DNA from: Caproicibacter fermentans
GTDB taxonomy: Bacteria; Bacillota; Clostridia; Oscillospirales; Acutalibacteraceae
DNA length: 64,000 nt
NCBI RefSeq assembly: GCF_009746625.1
Contig: NZ_VWXL01000052.1
Span: forward strand, 248,001 to 312,000
Reading direction: 5' to 3'
Below are positions 1-8,193 of this stretch, one piece after another. Position numbers and translations under genes: made by a program. The notes under the pieces were generated by a model, which ran no database searches, was not told the origin of the DNA, and saw only the letters and a list, made by a program, of their open reading frames with translations. How positions within the stretch are numbered: the first letter of the stretch is position 1; every line of letters begins with the position of its first letter.

Positions 1-48
1 GAGAAAAATCTGCGGTTGTTCCGCGGTGAGTTGAAAGGGGGCCTGAGA

Positions 49-366
49 TTGACTCGGAACGGGAAGAAAAGCCGGAGCCTGAAAAACGGTTATGAAAAGC
101 TCGCGTTCGGCAGCGTAAACGATGCGGTGCGCCTGCTGTTCGGGGATGAGCCGGAGCCCGCGGAGCTGGAAAAAATGGATTTCGGCAATATCGCGGAAAT
201 CCGAAGGCTGAAGGACGGCGCGCTGGAAATCAAGTTTTACGACCGCCTTCGCGCGCTGGACTGCCTGCGCAGCCTGAACGAGCAGGGCGCCGGCGATTCG
301 CCGCTTTACCGCGCGCTGCAGCAGTGCGCGAAGGAGGCGTGGGAGGAAAAAGGGAATGGAGCTTAG
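49..366 (+). CDS. Terminase small subunit-like protein (C-terminal type), possibly truncated
   Basis: A protein of about 105 aa resembling the C-terminal half of PBSX/XtmA-like small terminases (conserved run of 'KLAFGSVNDAVRLLF', then 'GALEIKFYDRLRALDCL'). Small terminases bind DNA and regulate the large subunit. The reading frame is open to the window edge, so an upstream start is possible. TTG at 49 is preferred because an AAAGGGG ribosome site lies at 34-40 with 8-nt spacing. No N-terminal helix-turn-helix is visible, which suggests a reduced or partial protein. It overlaps the large-subunit gene by 11 nt. Confidence 0.6.
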   Translation: MTRNGKKSRSLKNGYEKLAFGSVNDAVRLLFGDEPEPAELEKMDFGNIAEIRRLKDGALEIKFYDRLRALDCLRSLNEQGAGDSPLYRALQQCAKEAWEEKGNGA

Positions 367-1624
367 CGCCTTTTCCCGGCGGCAGAGGCAGGCGCTGAGC
401 TGGTGGTGCCCGGGGTCTCCGCACGCGGCGCGGGACGCGGTTGTCTGCGACGGCGCGGTGAGAAGCGGAAAAACCCTGTGCCTTGGGCTTTCGTTTGTCA
501 TGTGGGCGCTCGCCCGGTTTGACAAAAGGTCGTTCGCGCTGTGCGGCAAGACGATTCGTTCGCTGCGGAGAAATCTGGTGACGACCCTGCTTCCGGCGCT
601 GACCGAATCCGGATTTTCGTGCGTTTACCGCGCCGGGGAGAACCGGATCGAGATTTCTTACGGCAAAAGCCGGAACTGCTTTTACCTGTTCGGCGGGAAG
701 GACGAGGGCTCCGCGGCGCTGATTCAGGGCATGACGCTCGCGGGCGTGTTTTTCGACGAAGTCGCGCTGATGCCGCGTTCCTTTGTGGAGCAGGCGCTGG
801 CGCGCTGCTCGGTGGAGGGCTCCAAATTCTGGTTTTCCTGCAATCCGGAGGGCCCCGGCCACTGGTTTTACCGGGAGTGGATTGAGCGGGCGAAGCAGAA
901 AAACGCGCTGCGTCTGCATTTTACAATGGAGGACAACCCGTCGCTTTCCCCACAAATTCTGGCGCGGTACCGCTCGCTTTACTCCGGCGCTTTCTACGAA
1001 CGGTTCGTGCTGGGGAAATGGGTCGCGGCTCAGGGTCTGGTATACCCGTTTATGACGGGGGAGCTGTTCTGCGACGTGCCGGAGGGCGGATTTTCGCGTT
1101 ATGCCGTTTCGTGCGATTACGGAACGGTCAATCCCTGCTCGATGGGGCTGTGGGGTCTGCGCGACGGAATCTGGTACCGCATCCGGGAGTCCTATTACGA
1201 TTCCCGGAAAACCGGAGAGCAGCGGACGGACGAGGAGCATTACGCCGCGTTGGAGCGCCTTTGCGGAGAGCGGAGCATCGACCGCGTTGTGGTCGACCCC
1301 TCCGCCGCGAGTTTTCTGGAGGTGATCCGCCGGCACGGCAGATACCGCGCCAGGAAAGCGGACAACGCCGTCCTGGACGGAATCCGGAAGACCGGGGCCG
1401 CGCTCAAGCAGGGAAAGGTGAAGGTCTGCCGCTGCTGCGGGGACGCGGTCCGGGAATTCGGGCTGTACCGATGGGACGAAAAAAAGAGGGGCGACGTTCC
1501 GCTCAAGGAAAACGACCACGCGATGGACGAGATCCGCTATTTTGTCACATCATTGCCCGGCGCGGACGGCGGCTGCTTCGCCGTCGCGGCGCCGAGGGGA
1601 GAGGGGGGAAAACATGCTTTTTAA
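356..1624 (+). CDS. Phage terminase large subunit
   Basis: A 422-aa ATPase/nuclease that packages DNA into the prohead. The Walker A motif GAVRSGKT is at residues 33-40 and the Walker B motif VFFDE near 131-135. The C-terminal RNase H-like nuclease has acidic positions in 'CDYGTVNPC' (near 253), 'DPSAASF' (near 313) and 'ENDHAMDEIRY' (near 384). It resembles the PBSX XtmB family in length and order. All motifs look intact, so the packaging motor is probably functional and not a relic. The start overlaps the previous gene by 11 nt and the end overlaps the portal gene by 11 nt, indicating translational coupling. Confidence 0.9.
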   Translation: MELSAFSRRQRQALSWWCPGSPHAARDAVVCDGAVRSGKTLCLGLSFVMWALARFDKRSFALCGKTIRSLRRNLVTTLLPALTESGFSCVYRAGENRIEISYGKSRNCFYLFGGKDEGSAALIQGMTLAGVFFDEVALMPRSFVEQALARCSVEGSKFWFSCNPEGPGHWFYREWIERAKQKNALRLHFTMEDNPSLSPQILARYRSLYSGAFYERFVLGKWVAAQGLVYPFMTGELFCDVPEGGFSRYAVSCDYGTVNPCSMGLWGLRDGIWYRIRESYYDSRKTGEQRTDEEHYAALERLCGERSIDRVVVDPSAASFLEVIRRHGRYRARKADNAVLDGIRKTGAALKQGKVKVCRCCGDAVREFGLYRWDEKKRGDVPLKENDHAMDEIRYFVTSLPGADGGCFAVAAPRGEGGKHAF

Positions 1625-2786
1625 ACGGAAACAGCCGGGCGCCGCGGTGCGGGCGGTCCAGACGGCGGAGCGGAGCTCGAATTTTTCGGAGCTGGACTCC
1701 TATGTGCCGCTGTGCGCCGGGGAGCGCCGCCTTTACGACGCGATGCGGGAAGCCGTGCCGCTGATCGACGCGGCAATCTGCAAGATTCTGCGTTTGGTCG
1801 GCGGCTTTACGGTTTCCTGCCCGAACCGGGATTCGGAACGGGAGCTGAACCGCTTTTTGCAGACCGTACAGGTGGGAGCGGACCGGCGGGGAATCGATAG
1901 CTTTTTGTCTTCGTACCTGGATCAGCTGCTCACCTACGGCAACGCAGTCGGGGAAATGGTGGTTCAGGGGGGGCGGCTTCGCGCGCTTTACAACGCTTCG
2001 CTGGACGATGTGGAGCTGCGCGCGAAGTCGCCGCTCTCCGTTGAGGTATGCCGGAGGGAAAACGGCGGCAGCGTGCCGGTGCGGTACCCGGAGCTGGTGT
2101 TCTGCTCCGCGCTGAATCCGCCGCCGGGCAGCGCGCAGGGCGTTTCGATCCTGCGCGGGCTGCCGTTTGTCAGCCGCATTCTGGTTCAGATTTTTCACAC
2201 CGTCGGGGTGAACTGGCAGCGCCTCGGCGCGGTGCGCTTCGCGGTGACCTATCAGCCGGATCCCGACGCGGCGGACCGCGCGTTTTCAAGGGAACGCGCG
2301 GAGCAGATCGCCTCGGAGTGGGGCCGCGCAATGCGCGGGGACAGCGTGAGCGATTTTATCGCGGTCGGCAACGTGAGCATCAGGGCGATCGGTTCGGACG
2401 TTCGGATTCCCGACAGTGAGGTTCCGGTCCGGCAGATTCTGGAGCAGATCGTCGCAAAGCTAGGCATCCCGCCGTTCCTGCTCGGCCTGACGTGGACTTC
2501 GACCGAAAGAATGTCCAGCCAGCAGGCGGATATTCTGACCAGCGAGCTGGAAGCGTACCGCAGAATGCTGAATCCCGTCATCCTGAAAATCTGCGGAATG
2601 TGGCTGCGGCTGAACGGGGAAGCGCAGAACGTTTCCGTCGACTGGGACGACATCACGCTTCAGGACGCCACCGAGCTTGCCGCCGCGCGGTATCAGAACG
2701 CCAGGGCGGAGCAGATCGAGCAGACCGTCCGGTCGGGACGGCCCGAACCATCCGGTTCTTCCGCGGCTGCGCCGGACACGACTTAA
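1614..2786 (+). CDS. Phage portal protein
   Basis: A 390-aa portal protein, the dodecameric ring at the capsid vertex through which DNA passes. The start at 1614 is chosen because GAGGGGGG lies just upstream at 1601-1608; a longer frame from 1542 would lie inside the terminase gene. The region 'LEQIVAKLGIPPFLLG' followed by 'STERMSSQQADI' is typical of Clostridial siphovirus/myovirus-like portals. The final 30 or so residues are polar and proline-rich. No truncation is seen. It sits between terminase and protease, the usual head-gene order. Confidence 0.85.
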   Translation: MLFKRKQPGAAVRAVQTAERSSNFSELDSYVPLCAGERRLYDAMREAVPLIDAAICKILRLVGGFTVSCPNRDSERELNRFLQTVQVGADRRGIDSFLSSYLDQLLTYGNAVGEMVVQGGRLRALYNASLDDVELRAKSPLSVEVCRRENGGSVPVRYPELVFCSALNPPPGSAQGVSILRGLPFVSRILVQIFHTVGVNWQRLGAVRFAVTYQPDPDAADRAFSRERAEQIASEWGRAMRGDSVSDFIAVGNVSIRAIGSDVRIPDSEVPVRQILEQIVAKLGIPPFLLGLTWTSTERMSSQQADILTSELEAYRRMLNPVILKICGMWLRLNGEAQNVSVDWDDITLQDATELAAARYQNARAEQIEQTVRSGRPEPSGSSAAAPDTT

Positions 2787-2797
2787 GGGAATTGAAA

Positions 2798-2953
2798 ATG
2801 AGAGAAGCAGGCTCGTCCCTTGGAGCTTCTTTTGAACAGGCAAATGAGCGGGACGGCATTTTGACGGGCGACGCGGCGCTTTGCAAATCAAGTGACGATC
2901 AGGATGAATCAGGGACAGATGAAACAGGAATAAAGGAGGAATTGCTATTCTGA
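2798..2953 (+). CDS. Small acidic ORF between portal and protease
   Basis: A 51-codon ORF, acidic towards its C-terminus, with no family recognised. It begins 11 nt after the portal stop. A strong AAAGGAGG (2932-2939) lies inside its end and serves the next gene. Its TGA stop (2951-2953) overlaps the CTG that appears to start the protease, giving CTGA. That arrangement is repeated at gpJ, which argues that this ORF is translated and coupled to the protease. It could equally be non-coding spacer. Confidence 0.4.
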   Translation: MREAGSSLGASFEQANERDGILTGDAALCKSSDDQDESGTDETGIKEELLF

Positions 2954-3930
2954 CAAAATCGTATGCGCAGGACGGCGCGGCGAACGCGCCGGAAATCGGC
3001 TCGATTCCGGATGCGGAGGCGCTTAAAAAGATCAACCGCTTTACGCGGAGGGCCTTTTCGGCGGAGGAGCTTTATGTGTTCCCGGTCGTGCTGTGCGACA
3101 ACGAAATTGACCGGGACGGCGAACGGTTCACGGTCCCGGCGCTCGAAAAGCTCGCGGAGCTGTTCGTCGGTAAAACGGGAATCTTCAACCACAGCGGCAG
3201 GGCGCAGGACCAGGCGGCGCGGATTTTCGACTGCCGCGTCGAAAGAGACCCGGAGCGCGTCACGACGGCGGGCGAGCCCTACACGCGGCTGAAAGCGAGC
3301 GCGTACCTGCCGCGCACGGAAAAAAACGACGGCCTGATGGCGGAACTGGAAAGCGGCATTAAAAAGGAGGTCAGCGTCGGGTGCGCCGTGCGGAGCGTGA
3401 CCTGCAGCGTCTGCGGCACTGACCTGAAAAACGGAGCCTGCGGCCACGAGCGCGGGCAATCCTATGGGGGCGCCGTCTGCTGCGCGGTGCTGGACGAACC
3501 GACAGACGCCTACGAATGGTCGTTTGTCGCCGTGCCCGCCCAGCGGGAGGCGGGCGTCGTGAAAAGCTACTCCGGAGCGGAGCGGACGGAAAACATTCTG
3601 AAGACCCTGCGTTCCGGTGAAACCGTAACGCTCACACAACGGGAAGCCGCGCGGCTTTCAGAGAAAATTTCGGCGCTGGAGCGGGAAGCCGCCTGCGGGC
3701 GCGCCTACCGCGCGGAGCTGACGAAGGAATTCGTGCGGTGCGCGGCGCTTTCAAAGCCGGGCATTCCGGCGGAGGCGCTGCGCAGGGCGTCGGACGGAAT
3801 GAACCTGGACGACCTGAAATGCTTTGCGGCGGCATTCCGCAGGGACGCGGAGCGCCTGGTGCCGCTCACGCCGCAGCTTTCCGGCGCGGGCAGAGAGACT
3901 TTGGCGGACGATTCGGCTTTTAAAATATAA
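2950..3930 (+). CDS. Prohead protease / scaffold-like protein with zinc knuckle, CTG start
   Basis: About 326 aa. The N-terminal half matches S78-like prohead proteases: 'VVLCDNEIDRDGERF', then a histidine in 'GIFNHSG' and a serine in 'KKEVSVGCAV', the likely catalytic pair. A Cys/His cluster 'CSVCGTDLKNGACGH' follows. The C-terminal third is helical and Arg/Glu-rich, compatible with a scaffold. The conserved stretch starts before the first ATG/GTG/TTG (GTG at 3076). Upstream in frame there is only CTG at 2950, or ATT at 2947, behind AAAGGAGG at 2932-2939. A non-standard start is therefore likely. A -1 frameshift from the preceding small ORF is the alternative. Confidence 0.78.
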   Translation: MTKSYAQDGAANAPEIGSIPDAEALKKINRFTRRAFSAEELYVFPVVLCDNEIDRDGERFTVPALEKLAELFVGKTGIFNHSGRAQDQAARIFDCRVERDPERVTTAGEPYTRLKASAYLPRTEKNDGLMAELESGIKKEVSVGCAVRSVTCSVCGTDLKNGACGHERGQSYGGAVCCAVLDEPTDAYEWSFVAVPAQREAGVVKSYSGAERTENILKTLRSGETVTLTQREAARLSEKISALEREAACGRAYRAELTKEFVRCAALSKPGIPAEALRRASDGMNLDDLKCFAAAFRRDAERLVPLTPQLSGAGRETLADDSAFKI

Positions 3931-3945
3931 AGGAGGAGTATTCCT

Positions 3946-4290
3946 ATGAACGTATCGTTAAACGGATTCCGGGAATCCATGGTAACTTTTGAAGCGGAAC
4001 AGGGCGTTGCGGCGGGCGCGCCGGTCAAGCTGACGGCAAACGGGACCGTCGGGCCCTGCGCGGACGGCGAGGTGTTCTGCGGCGTGGCGGAAAACGAGCG
4101 CTGCGGCTTCGCGGCGGTCCGGCTCGGCGGCTATGTGCGCCTGCCCTATGACGGGACGGCGCCGGCGGTCGGGTACCAGACCCTGTGCGCGGCGGCAAAC
4201 GGGAAAATCAAAACGGCGGAAACAGGCGGCAGAAGCCTGCTGGTCACCGATGTGGACGAGGCCGCGAACCTTTGCGGCGTGATTCTTTAA
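3946..4290 (+). CDS. Head decoration-like protein (DUF2190-like)
   Basis: A 114-aa beta-rich protein with the repetitive Gly/Ala/Val character of small capsid decoration proteins ('GAPVKLTANGTVGPC', 'GVAENERCGFAAVRLGGYV'). Such proteins sit on or cement the capsid surface. It has a good ribosome site (AAAGGAGGA) and stands immediately before the major capsid gene, the standard place for this function. The family assignment rests on length, composition and position. Confidence 0.65.
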   Translation: MNVSLNGFRESMVTFEAEQGVAAGAPVKLTANGTVGPCADGEVFCGVAENERCGFAAVRLGGYVRLPYDGTAPAVGYQTLCAAANGKIKTAETGGRSLLVTDVDEAANLCGVIL

Positions 4291-4304
4291 AGGAGGACGC
4301 ATCC

Positions 4305-5315
4305 ATGAAATACGAATCCATCCGTTTGGAAAAGGGCATGTACGGCGTGCCCGGAAAATCCTTTACCCAGGTGCTGGAGGGACTGGATCCCTCCGACGGA
4401 TACGCGGGAACCCCGATGGAGGGGCTGGACGCGTACCAGCGCCAGCTCAAGCGTTTTGACATCCGGGTCGGCGGCCCCTCTTCCGATAAAATTGAAAAGT
4501 TCTTTCAGACCGGCGATTCCGCCGCGCTGTTCCCGGAGTATGTCTCCCGCGCGGTAAGGCAGGGCATGGAGCAGGCGAATCTGCTGCCCGACCTTGTGGC
4601 GGCGACGACACAGATCGAGTCTTTGGATTACCGCACGATTACATCCGACCCCAGCGAGGACGACCGGTCGTTAAAGCCGGTGGCGGAAGGGGCGCAGCTG
4701 CCGCAGACCGGCGTAACCGTCAAGGACAAGCTGGTGAAGCTGAACAAGCGCGGCAGGATGCTGGTGGCAAGCTATGAGGCGCTGCGGTTCCAGAGGCTGG
4801 ACCTGTTCACCGTGACGCTCCGGCAGATCGGGTCGGCCATCGCGCGCAGCCAGCTGAGCGACGCGATCGCGGTTCTGCTCAGCGGCGACGGCGGGGACGA
4901 GCCCGCCGAAACGGTGGCCGCCGCGGGATCGACTCCGGTTTACGGGGACCTCATCAACCTGTGGAGCGGGCTTTCCCCTTACACGCTGAACACGATGCTT
5001 GCGTCGACGGCGGCGATGAAGGACCTGCTTTCTGTTGCGGAATTCAAGGACGCGACCGCCGGCCTGAACTTTCAGGGAACCGGAAAGCTCATCAGCCCGC
5101 TGGGCGCGAAGCTGCTGCACGCGCCGCAGATGGAAGCTGGAAAAATCATCGGGCTGGACAAAACCTGCGCGCTTGAGATGGTGCAGGCGGGCGGCGTGAC
5201 CACCGATTCCGACCGGCTGATCGACCGCCAGCTGGAGCGCACGGCAGTCAGCGTGACGGCGGGCTTTGCGCGCCTGTTCGACGGCGCGGTCAGGGTCCTG
5301 ACCTACGGGGCGTAA
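4305..5315 (+). CDS. Major capsid protein, HK97-fold
   Basis: A 336-aa major capsid protein. The start at 4305 follows AAAGGAGG with proper spacing; a longer frame from 4185 overlaps the decoration gene and is not credible. The body ('VAATTQIESLDYRTITSDPS', 'GRMLVASYEALRF', and the ending 'FARLFDGAVRVLTYGA') resembles HK97-fold capsids of Clostridial phages. There is no long N-terminal delta domain, consistent with the separate protease/scaffold gene. It is intact, with no frameshift. Confidence 0.82.
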   Translation: MKYESIRLEKGMYGVPGKSFTQVLEGLDPSDGYAGTPMEGLDAYQRQLKRFDIRVGGPSSDKIEKFFQTGDSAALFPEYVSRAVRQGMEQANLLPDLVAATTQIESLDYRTITSDPSEDDRSLKPVAEGAQLPQTGVTVKDKLVKLNKRGRMLVASYEALRFQRLDLFTVTLRQIGSAIARSQLSDAIAVLLSGDGGDEPAETVAAAGSTPVYGDLINLWSGLSPYTLNTMLASTAAMKDLLSVAEFKDATAGLNFQGTGKLISPLGAKLLHAPQMEAGKIIGLDKTCALEMVQAGGVTTDSDRLIDRQLERTAVSVTAGFARLFDGAVRVLTYGA

Positions 5316-5318
5316 CCG

Positions 5319-5684
5319 GTGATTGAAATCAGGACCGATGACGTGCTTGCGCGGTTCGCGGCGCTTTCCGGGCAGGAGGACGCTGAAACATACCGGACGC
5401 TCTGCGGCGACGCGGCCGGGGAAATCGGAAGGGCGCAGCGCGATTCCTGCGGAGAGGACGGCCGGTCGGCGCTGACCGCCGCGGCGGCGGCGCTGGCGTT
5501 TTATCGGTACACGCTGGCCCGCGCGGGAGTCGGAGCGGGGTCGTTTGCCGCCGGGGACGTTAAAATCACGGAGCGGGCCGGGAATCCGTCGTCCGCAAAG
5601 GCGCTGTGGAACGGGGCGGCGGCCGCCGCCGCTCCTTTCCTTACGGACGGGGGATGCTTTCTGTTCGGGAGAATCCGCCCGTGA
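5319..5684 (+). CDS. Head-tail connector protein (gp6-like)
   Basis: A 121-aa, Ala-rich, mainly helical protein starting at GTG 3 nt after the capsid stop. Length, helical composition and position directly after the major capsid protein fit the DNA-packaging/connector family that extends the portal ring. The sequence is too divergent for a firm family call. Its TGA overlaps the GTG of the next gene (GTGA). Confidence 0.6.
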   Translation: MIEIRTDDVLARFAALSGQEDAETYRTLCGDAAGEIGRAQRDSCGEDGRSALTAAAAALAFYRYTLARAGVGAGSFAAGDVKITERAGNPSSAKALWNGAAAAAAPFLTDGGCFLFGRIRP

Positions 5685-6343
5685 CCCGCCGCGCGGCCGT
5701 GGAGGCCATGCTTCTAAAATACGGGTCCCCGGCGACGCTGAACGGAACGCAGGTCCGGGCGGTGATCCGCCCTCTGGAAATTCAGTCCGGGGCGGACCGC
5801 GGCCTGACCGGCGGGGATTCCGGCCTCTCTTACCGGTTCACCGGGCCCGCGGGATGCGGCCTTTCCGAAGGGGACGCGCTGGAAGCGGACGGAGCAAGTT
5901 ACAGCGTCCGCCGGACCGGCACGGCAATGCTTGGGACCGAGGCTTTATATGACTGGGCCGTCTTGCGGGAACTTCCCGGCGCGGCGGATTCGGAAATCGT
6001 GCTGCTTGCGGCCGACGGAACCGTTCTGGCCCGCGCGAAGGGCTACGAAACGCGCACCCTTCGCGACGGGTGCGAAGTCCGCTCCTGGGGGGAAGGGACT
6101 CCGGTACAAATCGCCGAGGGGGAAACCCGTTATGAACTGAGCCTGTTCGGCGTTACGGCGGAAGCCGGGGAAATTTGTTCCGGCCTGGGGGAATTTTCGG
6201 TCGAAATCCGGGGAAAAACACGAAAAACGGCGTACTCCGGGTGCCGGGTGCAAAACGAAACGAAAACGGGAGGGAAGTCGCTGGAGCCGCGGCGTTCCCT
6301 GCTGGTGCTGGCGGCGGGAAAAACGGAGGAGGAGTCGGCATGA
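5681..6343 (+). CDS. Head-closure protein possibly fused to a tail-tube-like domain
   Basis: A 220-aa protein starting at GTG in a GTGA overlap. Residues 1 to about 105 resemble small head-completion proteins ('GTQVRAVIRPLEIQSG', 'YSVRRTGTAMLG'). From about residue 110 a second beta-rich half begins: 'GTVLARAKGYETRTLRDGCE', then 'VRGKT'-like and 'GCRVQNE' segments. This order of short strands recalls phage tail-tube proteins, with a substrate loop and a final strand pair. The tube reading is my inference from pattern, not from a search. If right, a tube ring is attached to the closure protein and no separate tube gene is needed. Confidence 0.5.
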   Translation: MTRRAAVEAMLLKYGSPATLNGTQVRAVIRPLEIQSGADRGLTGGDSGLSYRFTGPAGCGLSEGDALEADGASYSVRRTGTAMLGTEALYDWAVLRELPGAADSEIVLLAADGTVLARAKGYETRTLRDGCEVRSWGEGTPVQIAEGETRYELSLFGVTAEAGEICSGLGEFSVEIRGKTRKTAYSGCRVQNETKTGGKSLEPRRSLLVLAAGKTEEESA

Positions 6344-6456
6344 CGGAAGACACGGCGGAAGAAATTTCGAGGGCGATCGAGCGCGACTGCCGCAGGTACC
6401 CGCGAAATCTGAACCTTGAGGGGGAATCGGATGCGTCTGAAACCGATGAGCTATAA
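6340..6456 (+). CDS. 38-aa acidic ORF at the position of the missing tail module
   Basis: A short, highly charged ORF starting in an ATGA overlap with the preceding gene and running 26 nt into the LysM gene. No family is recognised. It occupies the place where related phages carry sheath, tube, tape-measure chaperone and tape-measure genes. It may be a genuine small protein, a remnant left by deletion of that module, or a coupling leader. Confidence 0.4.
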   Translation: MTEDTAEEISRAIERDCRRYPRNLNLEGESDASETDEL

Positions 6457-6958
6457 AGACTATATCTGGCAGCGCAATCCGGAAACCGTGACGGTTTCGC
6501 GAGAAAAAAAGGTGGGCAGCTACCCGGTTCCATACGTCGGGAACGCCTTGCAGGACCTCGGCGGCGCGAGCCGCACGGTGCGGGGCGCCGGCGCGTTTTC
6601 CGGCTCCGGGTGCGCGGAGGAATTCGGAAAGCTCGCCGCCGTTTTTTCCGAAGAGGGAGCGAACCAGCTGATTCTGCCGGACATGGCGCCGTTTTCGGCG
6701 GTGTTTTCCTCTTTGACCCGGAAGGGCGATCCCCGTCCGGATTACATCGGGTACGAATTCGAATTTCTGGAGGACGGCTCCGCACCGGAGGACGAATCGG
6801 TCGTCAGCGACCCGCAGGTGTATGTCTGCAAGGCGGGCGACACGCTGTTTTCCGTGGCGGCGGCGTACGGGGTCGGCGTGGACGTTCTGCGGGACGCGAA
6901 CCCCCACATCCAGTGGCCGGACGACCCCGGAGTTGGAACGGAGGTGACGGTGCCGTGA
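6431..6958 (+). CDS. Baseplate LysM protein (Mu gp43 / XkdP-like)
   Basis: A 175-aa protein. The N-terminal two thirds resemble the 'DNA circularisation'/XkdP N-domain of contractile phages ('YPVPYVGNALQDLGGASRTV', 'EEGANQLILPDM', 'YIGYEFEFLED'). The C-terminal 50 residues are a LysM domain ('YVCKAGDTLFSVAAAYG', then 'LRDANPHIQWPDDPGVGTEV'). In phages of this type the protein caps the tube inside the baseplate and LysM contacts peptidoglycan. GAGGGGGA at 6418-6425 precedes ATG 6431. Its TGA overlaps the next GTG. Confidence 0.75.
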   Translation: MRLKPMSYKDYIWQRNPETVTVSREKKVGSYPVPYVGNALQDLGGASRTVRGAGAFSGSGCAEEFGKLAAVFSEEGANQLILPDMAPFSAVFSSLTRKGDPRPDYIGYEFEFLEDGSAPEDESVVSDPQVYVCKAGDTLFSVAAAYGVGVDVLRDANPHIQWPDDPGVGTEVTVP

Positions 6959-7845
6959 TCTGTTTCGGAACCGGGCCGGAGGGCGAGTTCAGGCTGCCGG
7001 CGCCGGTGAGGATCCGGCTGGACCGCGACGCGGACGCCCCGGCGGACGGGTTCGAGGGAGTGTTCCCGATGCCGAAAAGCTGCGGGCCGCTGACCGGCCT
7101 CACGATTCAAAACGGGGACGGTTCGGCGCTTTTTGACGGAATCGTGGACGAGCAGGAGCAGGGACTGAGCGGAGGAACGCTCACCCTTTCCGCCCGCAGC
7201 CGCGCGGCGCTGCTGCTGGACAACGAAGCAATGCCGCAGAATTATGTCAACCCGTCGCTCGGGACCGTTTTCGACCGGCATGTGCGCCCATACGGATTTG
7301 CGCGGTACCTGGGAGAAGATAAAGTTTTCTCCGGAACCTTGTCCGTTTCCAAGGGAATGAGCGAATGGGCCGCCGCCGCGTCCTTTTGCACCCGCTTTTT
7401 AAAGACCGAACCGCGCGTCGTGAACGGCGTGTTCGACGCGTCGGGCGCGGCGCCCGGGCGGGAAATCGTATTCGGGAAGGGCGGCGTTCGCTTTACCTCC
7501 GGGCTGCTGAGGAACCGGAACTGCGAGCTGTATTCCGAAGTTTACGCGCTGGACCCGGACGGCGGAGCCTATTTTTTGGCGGCGGCCGACAGCGGGGCGG
7601 AAACGCTCGGAGTCAGGCGCAGGCGTTTCCTGAGCGGCGGGGCGGACGCTTCCGCGGTGCTCAAAAAGGCGGAGCAAAGCGCGTTCGAGGCGGTGCTGGA
7701 CTGCCCGGGAAACATCGCGGCCCCGCCGCTGTCTCCGGCGCGGATCGCCGGAACTGAAACCGGAGGCTCCCTCTGCGTTCGGTCCGCGCGCTATGTGCTC
7801 GAAGCACAGGGGGAACATACCGTTATCACGCTGAGGAGGAAATAA
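6955..7845 (+). CDS. Baseplate hub protein (gpD / Mu gp44-like)
   Basis: A 296-aa protein starting at GTG in a GTGA overlap. It follows the LysM protein exactly as Mu gp44/P2 gpD-like hubs do. Segments such as 'FDGIVDEQEQGLSGGTLTLS', 'SRAALLLDNEAMPQNY' and 'GMSEWAAAASFC' match the usual layout of hub domains, in which the central spike is seated. It is somewhat shorter than typical family members of about 330 to 380 aa. The full domain order looks kept. Confidence 0.72.
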   Translation: MICFGTGPEGEFRLPAPVRIRLDRDADAPADGFEGVFPMPKSCGPLTGLTIQNGDGSALFDGIVDEQEQGLSGGTLTLSARSRAALLLDNEAMPQNYVNPSLGTVFDRHVRPYGFARYLGEDKVFSGTLSVSKGMSEWAAAASFCTRFLKTEPRVVNGVFDASGAAPGREIVFGKGGVRFTSGLLRNRNCELYSEVYALDPDGGAYFLAAADSGAETLGVRRRRFLSGGADASAVLKKAEQSAFEAVLDCPGNIAAPPLSPARIAGTETGGSLCVRSARYVLEAQGEHTVITLRRK

Positions 7846-7848
7846 ATC

Positions 7849-8193
7849 GTGTGGATTTCTCAGAAAATCATCGCGTCCCAGGCGGAAAGGCCCGCCGCGG
7901 AGCTTGCGAAAACGACCGGCGGCGCCGCGGCGCAGGGCGCGGGCGAATACCGGAACCTGCCGTTCGCGGGGCCGTGGGGAATCGCCTATCAGCCGCCGAA
8001 CGCGGCGCAGGCCGTGATTGTCTCGACCAGCGCGGGGGACGCCTGCGTCGGGACGCTGGCCGCCGACCGGGGGCTCAAACCGGGGGAGCTGCTGCTGTAT
8101 TCCTCCGGCGGGGCGGAACTTTACCTGAAAAACAACGGAGACATCGTCATCAACGGGAAGGTCTTTTCAAGGGAGGCGGCAAATGGATCTTGA
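7849..8193 (+). CDS. Baseplate spike/gpV-like protein (Mu gp45-like), short form
   Basis: A 114-aa protein starting at GTG 3 nt after the hub gene. The middle part 'GWGIAYQPPNA'-like segment, 'GELLLYSSGGAELYLKNNGD' and 'IVINGKVF' are typical of gpV/gp45-like proteins: an OB-fold core followed by a beta-helical spike. Here the spike portion is very short, so the tip is either minimal or supplied by another protein. The gene overlaps the next by 11 nt. Confidence 0.6.
   Translation: MWISQKIIASQAERPAAELAKTTGGAAAQGAGEYRNLPFAGPWGIAYQPPNAAQAVIVSTSAGDACVGTLAADRGLKPGELLLYSSGGAELYLKNNGDIVINGKVFSREAANGS

Noticed and set aside
230-1519. Long minus-strand frame over the first terminase
   Set aside because: A shadow frame in high-GC sequence; the plus strand codes for a full terminase with clear motifs.
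2491-2797. N-terminal extension of the small ORF after the portal
   Set aside because: It is the shadow of the portal gene in another frame.
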